From assembly GCA_026785785.1 (NCBI GenBank), contig JAJAZI010000349.1, positions 1 to 5,135 of the forward strand: a stretch of 5,135 nucleotides of DNA, in the 5' to 3' direction. The position numbers and the translations under genes are program-made. Below are positions 1 to 5,135 of the stretch, one piece after another. Position 1 is the first letter of the stretch. Each line of letters starts with the position of its first letter. Source of the stretch: Microbacteriaceae bacterium (GTDB taxonomy: Bacteria > Actinomycetota > Actinomycetes > Actinomycetales > Microbacteriaceae). The notes under the pieces are model-generated. The model was given only the letters and a program-made list of their open reading frames with translations, was not told the origin of the DNA and did no database searches.

Positions 1-563
1 GCGCAGCGCATACTCGTCGTCGAAGACGACACCGAGAGGGGCGCCCTCGTGGAGCGTGGCCTCACCGGCGAAGGATAGGAGGTGCGCTTGGTGGGCACTG
101 GCGTCGACGCGCCTATTGCCCTCGCCCACGTCGACTTCGCGGCCGCCGCAATCGACGTCATACTCCCCCGCATCAGTGGGCTCGAGTTGTGCAGGCGCGA
201 TTACGACGATCCGGCTGGCTGCCTGCCTGCGATGCGGTCGAAGACCGCGTCGTCGGCCTCGACTCCGGCGGCGACGACTACCTCACCAAGCCGTTCGCAT
301 TCGCTGAACTCTGCGCGCGGATCGATGGGTGCCCGTTGGCTCTGAGCGTGAAGGAGTTCTCCCATCTTCGGATGCTCGCCGCGCACGCCCAGACAGTCGT
401 CAGTCGCGTGGGCATCCTCGACGAGGTGTGGGGATCGCCAGGGCACTCCGAGTCGACGGTGGTAGATCAACACGTCAGCTACCTGCGGAGGAAGCTCGAG
501 TCCGGTGACGCGGGCGTGCGCATCACGACCCTCAGAAGGGCTGGCTATCAGCTCGATATCGAC
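1..563 (+). pseudogene. Decayed OmpR/PhoB-family response regulator, cut by the left window edge
   Basis: This was a DNA-binding two-component response regulator. Reading frame 1 opens with the receiver signature RILVVEDD and reaches IDVILPRISG, where the Asp codon at 154-156 is the expected phosphoacceptor. The frame is broken by a TAG at 76-78, where the family usually has Tyr (GEGYEV). Homology then moves to frame 3 near 222-235, continuing as DAVEDRVVGLDSGGDDYLTKPF with the conserved Lys at about 288. After FAFAELCARIDG, near 330, the sequence jumps straight to the winged helix (VKEFSHL, ILDEVWG), so roughly 30-40 residues of linker and early effector domain are missing. The recognition helix (459-500) and final hairpin (GYQL, to about 555) remain. 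The start codon lies just outside the window. Frame 3 stays open to a TGA at 723-725, but past GYQLDID the translation no longer looks like the family. Three independent lesions make a sequencing error unlikely as the full explanation. Confidence 0.85.
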
Positions 564-796
564 ACGGTTCGGGAAGGACGCTCCCCCGCTCTCGGCCGAT
601 CCGTTTCCACATCACTGTGGGCAGCGCCACCCGAGGTGTGCGAGGTCACCCAGGTGGGACGAACCCGCTCGACCACCTTCCTTGTGGAGGAACGAAGGGG
701 ACGGGTTTCTACGGGTAATCGTTGAATAAACGTTGAGCCCATCGAATCTCGCCCTCTCAGTGAGGACAAGAAACCCCGGTCAGAAATTCTTCAGAG
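564..796. other. Intergenic stretch with no recognisable gene
   Basis: This lies between the dead response regulator and the tRNA. I see no convincing coding pattern in any frame. The frame continuing from the regulator (stop at 723-725) and a second open frame ending at 727-729 both lack family motifs and look like chance translation. A response regulator is often followed by its kinase, so this may be eroded kinase or intergenic DNA, but nothing shows it. A short 4-bp inverted repeat at 753-765 is too weak to call a terminator. I found no clear rho-independent terminator for the tRNA that reads leftward into this stretch. Confidence 0.5.
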
Positions 797-870
797 TAGG
801 GCGGACGGGACTTGAACCCGTGACCGACGGATTATGAGTCCGCTGCTCTAACCAGCTGAGCTACCGCCCC
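797..870 (-). tRNA. tRNA with anticodon CAT (elongator Met or lysidine-type Ile2)
   Basis: The minus strand folds into a full 74-nt cloverleaf. The acceptor stem GGGGCGG pairs with CCGCCCT, its first pair being G-T wobble. The D arm is GCTC/GAGC, the anticodon stem is GCGGA/TCCGT around the loop CTCATAA, and the T arm is ACGGG/CCCGT with loop TTCAAGT. The discriminator is A and no CCA is encoded. It is not the initiator tRNA, which carries an unpaired first acceptor position and three G-C pairs at the base of the anticodon stem. Elongator Met and Ile2, whose C34 is modified to lysidine by TilS, share this anticodon and I cannot separate them by eye. Its 5' end is only 9 nt past the glycosyltransferase stop codon, so it either has a promoter inside that gene or is processed from its transcript. 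Confidence 0.93.
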
Positions 871-879
871 GTGCAGCCG

Positions 880-2142
880 TCAGTCGGCGTTGGCCGGGTC
901 ATCGAGCGACACCTCGGTGACCGGATCGACCACCTTTTCCCCACGATACAGGCTCTCGAACGTGAGCAAAGTGCTCTCGATGTCGTGCGGCGCGGTGTAG
1001 GCGAGGCTTGTCCGCTTCATGCGATCGAGGTCCTCCGGGGAGGCGGTGAGAACCGTGGTGAGTTTCTCGGCGAGGTCGGCCACGTTGCCCGGCTCGAAGA
1101 GGTAACCGTTCTCGCCGTTGTGCACGAGGTGCGGGAGCGCCATCGCGTTCGCCGCGACGATCGGAAGCCCGGATGCCATCGCCTCGAGTGTCGCGATGCT
1201 CTGGAGCTCGGCGATGGACGGCATCGCGAACAGCGTGGCCCGCGTGTAAGCGGCGTGCAGCTCCGCTTCCTCGACGTATCCGGTGAACGTGACGCGCGAG
1301 TTGATACCCAAGCCCACCGCGACCTGCTGCAGGTGGTGGAGCAGGTCACCGCCCCCCACGATCTCGACCTTCACGTCGAGTTTCGGGTCGAGGATGGCGA
1401 CGGCGCCGAGGAGAACGTCGATGCTCTTCTCCCCCGTTACCCGGCCGACGAACAGGATGCGGTTCTCGGTGCGCCGCTCGAAGTTCGGTTGGTACTTGGA
1501 GGCGTTGATGCCGCAGGAGATCGCGTGGACCCCGTCGAGGTCCACGGCCTCCTCGAGGAACGCGGCGGCTTTGCGGGTCGGGCTCGTGACCGATTCGGCG
1601 AGCCGGAACGTCTTCGCAGCGTCCTTCCAGGCGAGCCGGATGGCCGGCTCGCGCATGAAGTTCGGAAGCAGGCTGTGCTCGATCATGTTCTCGGGCATGA
1701 AATGGTTGGTCGCGACGAGGCGGACGCCACGCTTAGAGGCTTGGCGGGCGAGGCCGCGGCCGATGACGATGTGCGACTGGAAGTGCACGACATCCGGTTG
1801 CACTGCGTCGAGCACCTTCGCGGCATTGTGCTGGCTGCGCCACGGCATCGCGAACCTCACCCAGTCATGCGGGTACCAGCGCCACGAGTACAGGCGGTGG
1901 ACCGTGAAGCTCGCGCCGTCGTGCTCCTCGGTGAAGGTGCCGTGCTTGCGGCTCGAAGCCGGCGCGACGACGTGAACCTCGTGGCCGCGCTCGACAAGCC
2001 CGGCCGCAAGCCGCGACGCGAAGTTCGCGGCGCCGTTCACGTTGGGCGGAAAGGTGTCGGCTCCGATCAAGACGCGCAGCGGCTTTTCTCGGGTCGTGGC
2101 ACCAGTCGGGGAGTCAGACAAAATCTTGGGTGTTCCTTGCAT
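880..2142 (-). CDS. Glycosyltransferase family 4 (GT-B fold)
   Basis: This is a retaining glycosyltransferase that transfers a sugar from a nucleotide donor. Membrane phosphatidylinositol or cell-wall glycans are plausible acceptors, but none is shown. The protein is 420 residues from the ATG at 2142, a usual GT4 length. The N-terminal Rossmann half (about 22-200) starts with LRVLIGADTFPPNVNGAANF, which holds the glycine-containing substrate loop, then GHEVHVVAP. The C-terminal half has ILFVGRVTGEKS, with Arg234 and Lys239 in the donor-phosphate position, VEIVGGGD, then the EX7E signature with Glu312 and Glu320 (ELQSIATLE, followed by AMASGLP). There is no signal peptide or membrane span, so it is probably cytosolic and peripheral. 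An in-frame TTG at 2196 would add 18 basic residues (LARAHRPRRRH) unlike the family. I prefer the ATG, although it lacks a clear ribosome-binding site. It lies 60 nt after the transporter stop. The fold and class are firm; the substrate is unknown. Confidence 0.9.
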   Translation of the reverse strand: MQGTPKILSDSPTGATTREKPLRVLIGADTFPPNVNGAANFASRLAAGLVERGHEVHVVAPASSRKHGTFTEEHDGASFTVHRLYSWRWYPHDWVRFAMPWRSQHNAAKVLDAVQPDVVHFQSHIVIGRGLARQASKRGVRLVATNHFMPENMIEHSLLPNFMREPAIRLAWKDAAKTFRLAESVTSPTRKAAAFLEEAVDLDGVHAISCGINASKYQPNFERRTENRILFVGRVTGEKSIDVLLGAVAILDPKLDVKVEIVGGGDLLHHLQQVAVGLGINSRVTFTGYVEEAELHAAYTRATLFAMPSIAELQSIATLEAMASGLPIVAANAMALPHLVHNGENGYLFEPGNVADLAEKLTTVLTASPEDLDRMKRTSLAYTAPHDIESTLLTFESLYRGEKVVDPVTEVSLDDPANAD

Positions 2143-2202
2143 TGTGTGCCGGCGGCGGGGGCGGTGGGCTCGTGCCAACCTGAAGCTACTTAACAATTTA
2201 CC

Positions 2203-3123
2203 CTAGCGCTGGTTCTGGGGGTGGTGTTTCGCGAGCTGGAAGACGCCGTAGATCGCAACGACCCCGGTGACGACGAACGCGGCGATCGCGAGCGGCGGCG
2301 CGCCGGAGGCCTCGCCGAGCACAACGATCCCGATGGTGACGGCGACGAGGGGGTCGATCACCGTGAGCCCGGCAATCACGAGGTCGGGCGGGCCTGACGC
2401 GTAGGCGGTCTGCACGAAATACGCGCCGAGTAAGGTCCCGGCGACTAGTGCAATCACGCACACGAAGGTGAGCACGTCGAAGTTCTCGAGCCGGACGCGG
2501 TTGATGATCACCTTGGCGAGGGTCGCGACGAATCCGTAGAGTATGCCGGCCACGAGGATGTACATGATCGCCTTGAACCGGGAGCGCAGGAGCGCGAACG
2601 CCACGGCCGCGATGAGGAGGACAGCGCCGAGAATGATCAGCACCGTGATGAGCTGCGAATCGGTGATCTCGGCCTCACGGGCGGTGAACGCGGCGATCGT
2701 GACGAAGACGGCGACACCCCCGACGCACAGCGCGATCGACCGGATCGTCGCCCTGTCGAGCTTCATCCCGCTCACGCGCGCATTGACGAGAGCCGTGATG
2801 ACGAGGGCGACGGCGCCGAGCGGCTGGACGACGATGAGCGGAGCGAGGTAGAGGCTCGTGAGCTGGAAGAGGATCGCGAGCCCAAGCAGAAGCGTGCCGA
2901 TGACCCAGGAGGGGCGGGTCAGGAGAGCCCTGAGCTGCCTGACGCTCAGTCCCTTGGCTGCTCCGCCCAGCTGAGCCTCGACCTTACCGACGCCGCGGTG
3001 CTGGAATTGGGCGCCGAGGGCGAGGAAGACCGCCCCGACGAGCGCAACAGGAATTCCGAGCCCCTGAGCGGGAGTGAGGTTCAGGACTTGGCCGGTGAGG
3101 TCAGTCAGGTCAAACGGCTGCAC
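2203..3123 (-). CDS. DMT-superfamily membrane protein, NIPA-like (possible Mg2+/metabolite transporter)
   Basis: This is a polytopic inner-membrane protein of 306 residues. I count about nine hydrophobic segments, near residues 22-40, 72-89, 94-113, 128-146, 157-178, 185-206, 216-236, 247-269 and 278-296. Two regions mark the drug/metabolite transporter superfamily, and both resemble the NIPA branch known for magnesium transport in eukaryotes: LYLAPLIVVQPLGAVALVIT at about 91-110, and a second repeat with GLTVIDPLVAVTIGIVVLGE at about 252-271. Nine helices also match NIPA better than ten-helix EamA exporters. The real substrate cannot be read from the sequence. The tail is short and basic (LAKHHPQNQR), which suggests a cytoplasmic C-terminus. 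The start is a GTG with AGGG 8 nt upstream on the minus strand. The deformylase diverges from it across 41 bp, and the glycosyltransferase follows 60 nt downstream, possibly in one operon. Confidence 0.75.
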   Translation of the reverse strand: MQPFDLTDLTGQVLNLTPAQGLGIPVALVGAVFLALGAQFQHRGVGKVEAQLGGAAKGLSVRQLRALLTRPSWVIGTLLLGLAILFQLTSLYLAPLIVVQPLGAVALVITALVNARVSGMKLDRATIRSIALCVGGVAVFVTIAAFTAREAEITDSQLITVLIILGAVLLIAAVAFALLRSRFKAIMYILVAGILYGFVATLAKVIINRVRLENFDVLTFVCVIALVAGTLLGAYFVQTAYASGPPDLVIAGLTVIDPLVAVTIGIVVLGEASGAPPLAIAAFVVTGVVAIYGVFQLAKHHPQNQR

Positions 3124-3130
3124 GTGATGA

Positions 3131-3136
3131 ACCCTA
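3131..3136 (-). promoter_or_regulatory. Possible -10 box or ribosome-binding site before the DMT transporter
   Basis: The minus strand reads TAGGGT ending 7 nt before the GTG start. It fits an actinobacterial TANNNT -10 box placed for leaderless transcription, and the AGGG inside it also fits a ribosome-binding site. The two readings exclude each other, and no good -35 element is visible. Confidence 0.3.
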
Positions 3137-3152
3137 ACCGCTTGGGGGTCGA

Positions 3153-3158
3153 TATTCT
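3153..3158 (+). promoter_or_regulatory. Possible leaderless -10 box for the deformylase gene
   Basis: TATTCT fits TANNNT and ends 6 nt before the ATG at 3165, the spacing expected if transcription starts at the start codon itself. No purine-rich ribosome-binding site lies at the normal distance; the nearest G-run (3144-3148) is too far upstream. No recognisable -35 is present, so this remains tentative. Confidence 0.35.
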
Positions 3159-3164
3159 TGGCGA

Positions 3165-3731
3165 ATGGCCGTGCTTCCGATACTCATCACAGGGGACCCG
3201 GTTCTCCACTCCCCCGCACGTCCCGTCACCGATTTCGGGCCCGCCCTGATTCGACTGGTTTCGGATATGTTCGACACGATGGAGGCGGCGCCCGGTGTCG
3301 GCCTCGCAGCGCCGCAGGTCGGGATCCCGCTGCGCCTGTTCGTCTACGACTGGCTCGACGACGACGAGGTGCGGTGGCGCGGGTTCGCAATCAACCCCGA
3401 GCTCTGGATCAGTCCCGCGCCGATCGGGGAGGCCGACGAGGAGGAGGAGGCCGAGGGGTGCCTCTCGGTCCCGGGCGAGCGCTTCCCGCTCCGCCGGTCG
3501 GAACTCGCGATCCTGCGTGCCGTCGATCTCGACCAGACACCGTTCGAGATCCGCGCCACTGGCTGGCTCGCCCGTATCTTCCAGCACGAGTGGGACCACC
3601 TCGACGGCATCCTCTACGTAGACCGGCTCGAGCCGATCTGGGCGAAGCCTGTCGCAAAGGCGATCCGCCGGGCCGGCTGGGGTGTGCCGGGAGAGAGCTG
3701 GATGCCGGGCATAGACGACCTCGACGCGTAG
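3165..3731 (+). CDS. def: Peptide deformylase
   Basis: This is a metalloenzyme that removes the formyl group from the N-terminal methionine of new proteins as they leave the ribosome. It has 188 residues, typical for a bacterial deformylase. All three catalytic motifs are intact: motif 1 GVGLAAPQ (44-51, Gln51), motif 2 EGCLS (97-101, metal ligand Cys99) and motif 3 QHEWDH (140-145, ligands His141 and His145, catalytic Glu142). An acidic run, EADEEEEAEG, sits just before motif 2. The start PILITGDPVLHSPA is a usual deformylase opening, which supports the ATG at 3165. The tail after about residue 158 (KPVAKAIRRAGWGVPGESW) is an extension past the core, seen in some actinobacterial forms as I recall. 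The usual neighbour fmt is absent from the window, so this may be a second copy in the genome. It is convergent with the histidine kinase. Confidence 0.97.
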   Translation: MAVLPILITGDPVLHSPARPVTDFGPALIRLVSDMFDTMEAAPGVGLAAPQVGIPLRLFVYDWLDDDEVRWRGFAINPELWISPAPIGEADEEEEAEGCLSVPGERFPLRRSELAILRAVDLDQTPFEIRATGWLARIFQHEWDHLDGILYVDRLEPIWAKPVAKAIRRAGWGVPGESWMPGIDDLDA

Positions 3732-3754
3732 CCCGACCGCTCCGGTCAGCGGGC
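3731..3754. terminator. Bidirectional hairpin between deformylase and histidine kinase
   Basis: GCCC(3731-3734) pairs with GGGC(3751-3754), and GACCG(3735-3739) pairs with CGGTC(3743-3747). The loop is CTC and a 3-nt bulge (AGC) lies on the right arm, giving a 9-bp GC-rich stem. It begins on the last base of the deformylase TAG and contains the kinase stop codon (3746-3748), so it can serve both convergent genes. There is no T-tract on either side. T-less stems are common in high-GC actinobacteria, but termination is inferred. Confidence 0.5.
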
Positions 3755-4645
3755 GAGGTTGACGCCGTGTATGCCATTGTCGTAGCGCAGCGCGGGGAAG
3801 ATCGCCGAGACGGAGAATCCGACCCCCGGCACGGAGTGGGCGTTGAAGACGCCGCTGTAGGCGGCGGTGCGCTGGCGCATCTCGGTGAGACCCTCCCCGT
3901 CGACGACCTGGGTGAGCGCGTTGAGGTCGTCCTGAAAGGTGTAGCTGCGCTTCTGCGCTAGTCCGCCCGGGTCGAGGCCATCCCGGCGCGCCGCCGCCTG
4001 CACACCGTCGTCGTCGACGAGCAGCTGCAGGCCCTCCGCTGTCCAGGTGAACGACACGCGGACATCCGTCCCGGGGCCGCCGTAGGTGAGCGCATTCGCG
4101 AGGGCCTCCTCGAGGATCCGGTAGATCGCAACCTCCGCGCCCTGTTGCAGCGTGAATCGGTCACCCGATTCGGTGAATCCGATGCTGAGGCCGGCGTCGG
4201 TCATCGTGGAAATGAGGTCCGCGGTGGCCGTGATGCTCGGCCGCACGACGGTGGCTGTCTCGCCCTCTCCGGCGATCCTGACGATGCGGCGCAGGTCGGT
4301 GAGGGCCCCCGTCGCGAGGTCGGCAATCTGGCCGGCAGACCTCGATGCGGCACCCGGGTCGGTCTCCACGACGTAGCGTGCGCCCTGCGCCTGCCGCAGG
4401 ATCGTTGAGATAGAGTTCACGGCGACCTCGTGCAGCTCGCGCACAATGCGCAGTCGCGCTCCGCGCTCGGCGACGGCGGCATCGAGCTTCGCGATCTCCC
4501 GGTCGGCGGCGTCGAGTTCGCCCGACAGCAGCCTGCCATTGCGTACCGAGCGCAGCAGCAGGAGGAGCAGGCCCAGCGCCGCCAACAGGAACAGCGCAGC
4601 GAGCGCCGCGACAAGGCCGACATTGCCAGCCAGCCAGTCGTTCAC
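3746..4645 (-). CDS. Single-span sensor histidine kinase (HisKA_3-like, HATPase_c)
   Basis: This is a membrane-anchored two-component kinase of 299 residues from the GTG at 4645. That start has GGAGGG 7 nt upstream (4653-4658); an upstream in-frame start at 4726 would add residues with no matching signal. After a very short N-terminus comes one membrane helix (about 9-31), a coiled-coil-like stretch (43-66), then the H-box RLRIVRELHEVAVNSIS with His72 followed by Glu73. The ATP-binding domain follows: N-box ILEEALANALTYGG (Asn184), G1 box LVDDDGV (211-215, where the usual second glycine is lost) and G2 region EGLTEMRQR...PGVGFSVSAIFP (251-284). The layout suits the NarL/LuxR-partner class. 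There is essentially no extracytoplasmic sensor domain. The tail RYDNGIHGVNLAR resembles related kinases I recall from Microbacteriaceae, which I cannot verify here. No response regulator lies beside it; the dead OmpR-type regulator is of another class. The signal is unknown. Confidence 0.8.
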   Translation of the reverse strand: MNDWLAGNVGLVAALAALFLLAALGLLLLLLRSVRNGRLLSGELDAADREIAKLDAAVAERGARLRIVRELHEVAVNSISTILRQAQGARYVVETDPGAASRSAGQIADLATGALTDLRRIVRIAGEGETATVVRPSITATADLISTMTDAGLSIGFTESGDRFTLQQGAEVAIYRILEEALANALTYGGPGTDVRVSFTWTAEGLQLLVDDDGVQAAARRDGLDPGGLAQKRSYTFQDDLNALTQVVDGEGLTEMRQRTAAYSGVFNAHSVPGVGFSVSAIFPALRYDNGIHGVNLAR

Positions 4646-4686
4646 GGTGCATCCCTCCGGGCCCCGCGCTGCGCCGGGCGTGAATG

Positions 4687-4692
4687 ACCCTA
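4687..4692 (-). promoter_or_regulatory. Possible -10 box for the histidine kinase
   Basis: The minus strand reads TAGGGT 41 nt before the GTG start, just past the foot of the hairpin at 4697-4752. It fits TANNNT and would leave a leader of about 35 nt containing the GGAGGG site. No clear -35 is seen, because the expected place lies inside the hairpin arm. Weak call. Confidence 0.25.
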
Positions 4693-4696
4693 TCGC

Positions 4697-4752
4697 GAAC
4701 CGCTCCGCGTGCACCGGGGGCTCCAAGGCCGGTGCTCGACGCGCAGCGGTTC
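4697..4752 (-). terminator. Long interrupted hairpin, probable terminator of the decayed upstream gene
   Basis: Three nested arms pair. GAACCGCT (4697-4704) pairs with AGCGGTTC (4745-4752), CGCGT (4706-4710) with ACGCG (4739-4743), and GCACCGG (4711-4717) with CCGGTGC (4729-4735). This gives 20 bp in all, with one C-C mismatch, a 3-nt bulge (TCG) and an 11-nt loop. On the minus strand it starts at the TGA (4753-4751) that ends the remnant gene, the usual place for a terminator. No T-tract follows. It could also act as an attenuator or protein site in front of the kinase. Confidence 0.5.
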
Positions 4753-4980
4753 AGCCCGCCGCCTGGTCGCGCCGGCCGGCGGTGACGAGGCCGGTCTCGT
4801 AGGCGATCCGGGCGGTGGCCCACAATCCGTCGCCGCCCATCATCATGAGAATGCCCAGGGTGATTTCGCCGCACTGCGCAGCGGCTGCCGGGTCAGGCCG
4901 ATCGCACCGAAGCGCGCCAGCGACGGCATCCGCTGACCGGAATAGGTTGCGTACTGCCCGCCGAGTACGCGCAGCAGGGG
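4751..4980 (-). pseudogene. Frameshifted 3' remnant of a gene, perhaps a TetR-type regulator C-terminus
   Basis: Two pieces of coding-like sequence lie in different minus-strand frames. From 4980 to about 4891 one frame reads PLLRVLGGQYATYSGQRMPS then LARFGAIGLT, with nearly all codons ending in G or C. From about 4890 a second frame continues DPAAAAQCGEITLGILMMMG then GDGLWATARIAYETGLVTAG, again strongly G/C-ending, to a TGA at 4753-4751. Each frame loses the bias where the other has it, so a single-base shift near 4880-4895 is likely. The helical character and the DGLW motif before a short basic tail recall TetR-family ligand-binding domains, but I do not recognise it firmly. No DNA-binding half exists: the terminator of tRNA-Asn sits directly upstream, so the 5' part is gone. 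A 100-residue open frame starting at 5053 runs through the tRNA and should not be taken as the gene. Confidence 0.5.
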
Positions 4981-4988
4981 CGTTAACG

Positions 4989-5027
4989 AAAACGTCGCCC
5001 GGAGGGGTGGAGCCCCCACGGGCGACG
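4989..5027 (-). terminator. Rho-independent terminator of tRNA-Asn
   Basis: CGTCGCCCG (4993-5001) and CGGGCGACG (5019-5027) form a perfect 9-bp stem, with further G/C pairing possible inside. On the minus strand the stem starts 2 nt past the tRNA 3' end and is followed by TTTT (4992-4989), then CG. The placement and polarity fit termination of the tRNA transcript. Confidence 0.85.
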
Positions 5028-5029
5028 AG

Positions 5030-5102
5030 CTCCTCGACTTGGACTCGAACCAAGAACCTGCCGATTAACAGTCGGCTGCTCTGCCAATTGAGCTATCGAG
5101 GA
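5030..5102 (-). tRNA. tRNA-Asn (anticodon GTT)
   Basis: The minus strand gives a clean 73-nt cloverleaf. The acceptor TCCTCGA pairs fully with TCGAGGA, the D arm is GCTC/GAGC, and the anticodon stem GCCGA/TCGGC surrounds loop CTGTTAA. The variable loop is AGGTT, and the T arm CTTGG/CCAAG has loop TTCGAGT. The discriminator is G, as expected for Asn, and CCA is not encoded. A terminator follows directly, so it is probably a single-gene unit with the promoter at the right edge of the window. Confidence 0.97.
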
Positions 5103-5121
5103 TCGCTGAAACAGCTTGTTT

Positions 5122-5127
5122 ACCTTA
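5122..5127 (-). promoter_or_regulatory. Possible -10 box for tRNA-Asn
   Basis: The minus strand reads TAAGGT within a locally AT-rich stretch, ending 19 nt before the tRNA 5' end. This matches TANNNT and would give a short leader trimmed by RNase P. The -35 region would lie beyond the window edge, so it cannot be checked. Confidence 0.35.
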
Positions 5128-5135
5128 CCAAACCC

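Noticed and set aside
700..796. Short repeats and small hairpins considered as a terminator for the tRNA at 797
   Set aside because: The best stem is only 4 bp (753-765), far from the tRNA end and without a T-tract, so it is not distinguishable from chance.
871..2193. A 440-codon open frame on the plus strand opposite the glycosyltransferase
   Set aside because: It mirrors the GT4 gene almost end to end, is rich in Arg, Val, Glu and His as expected from antisense high-GC DNA, has no domain motif, and its start overlaps the sequence next to the tRNA.
3295..3777. Overlapping frames on both strands inside the deformylase gene
   Set aside because: They are low-complexity Ser/Arg/Pro translations typical of out-of-frame high-GC DNA; the deformylase frame explains the region.
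3158..3961. A long plus-strand frame running through the deformylase and beyond its stop
   Set aside because: It is Arg/Pro-rich, out of frame with the clear deformylase motifs, and runs antisense into the kinase gene.
4161..4874. A 237-codon open frame on the minus strand across the kinase start region
   Set aside because: It is Arg/Ala/Gly-rich shadow sequence in a different frame from the kinase and the remnant, with no recognisable motif.
4751..5053. A 100-residue protein starting inside tRNA-Asn
   Set aside because: Its first half overlaps the tRNA and terminator and lacks the third-position bias; only the last part is coding-like. It is better read as a frameshifted remnant.

Overview
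This 5.1 kb window is GC-rich chromosomal DNA with dense coding and strong G/C preference at third codon positions. The tRNA genes do not encode CCA, translation starts include GTG, and the genes look actinobacterial. I infer an actinomycete, most likely Microbacteriaceae or a close relative. This rests on the overall character of the proteins, because no marker gene is present.

Layout, left to right. (1) Positions 1-563 hold a dead OmpR-type response regulator on the + strand. It has an in-frame stop, a frameshift and an internal deletion, and no partner kinase follows it. (2) Positions 564-796 hold nothing I recognise. (3) A tRNA with anticodon CAT (797-870, minus) lies 9 nt beyond the stop of a GT4 glycosyltransferase (880-2142, minus). 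The glycosyltransferase follows a nine-helix DMT/NIPA-like membrane protein (2203-3123, minus). These three read in the same direction and may form one transcription unit. (4) A 41-bp gap separates the transporter from a divergent peptide deformylase (3165-3731, plus). (5) The deformylase converges on a small membrane histidine kinase (3746-4645, minus). A hairpin between them overlaps both stop codons. (6) Upstream of the kinase is a 56-nt interrupted hairpin, then a frameshifted 3' remnant of a gene, perhaps of TetR type. (7) The window ends with tRNA-Asn(GTT) (5030-5102, minus), its rho-independent terminator and a possible -10 box.

The intact genes are mostly housekeeping or surface and transport functions: removal of the N-terminal formyl group from proteins, sugar transfer, membrane transport, sensing and tRNA supply. 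They do not form an obvious single pathway. The recurring theme is gene decay beside tRNA genes: each tRNA has a broken gene on its 3' side. I found no CRISPR array, insertion sequence, integrase, toxin-antitoxin pair or convincing new defence system. The least described item is the kinase, which has a minimal sensor part and unusual ATP-binding boxes.
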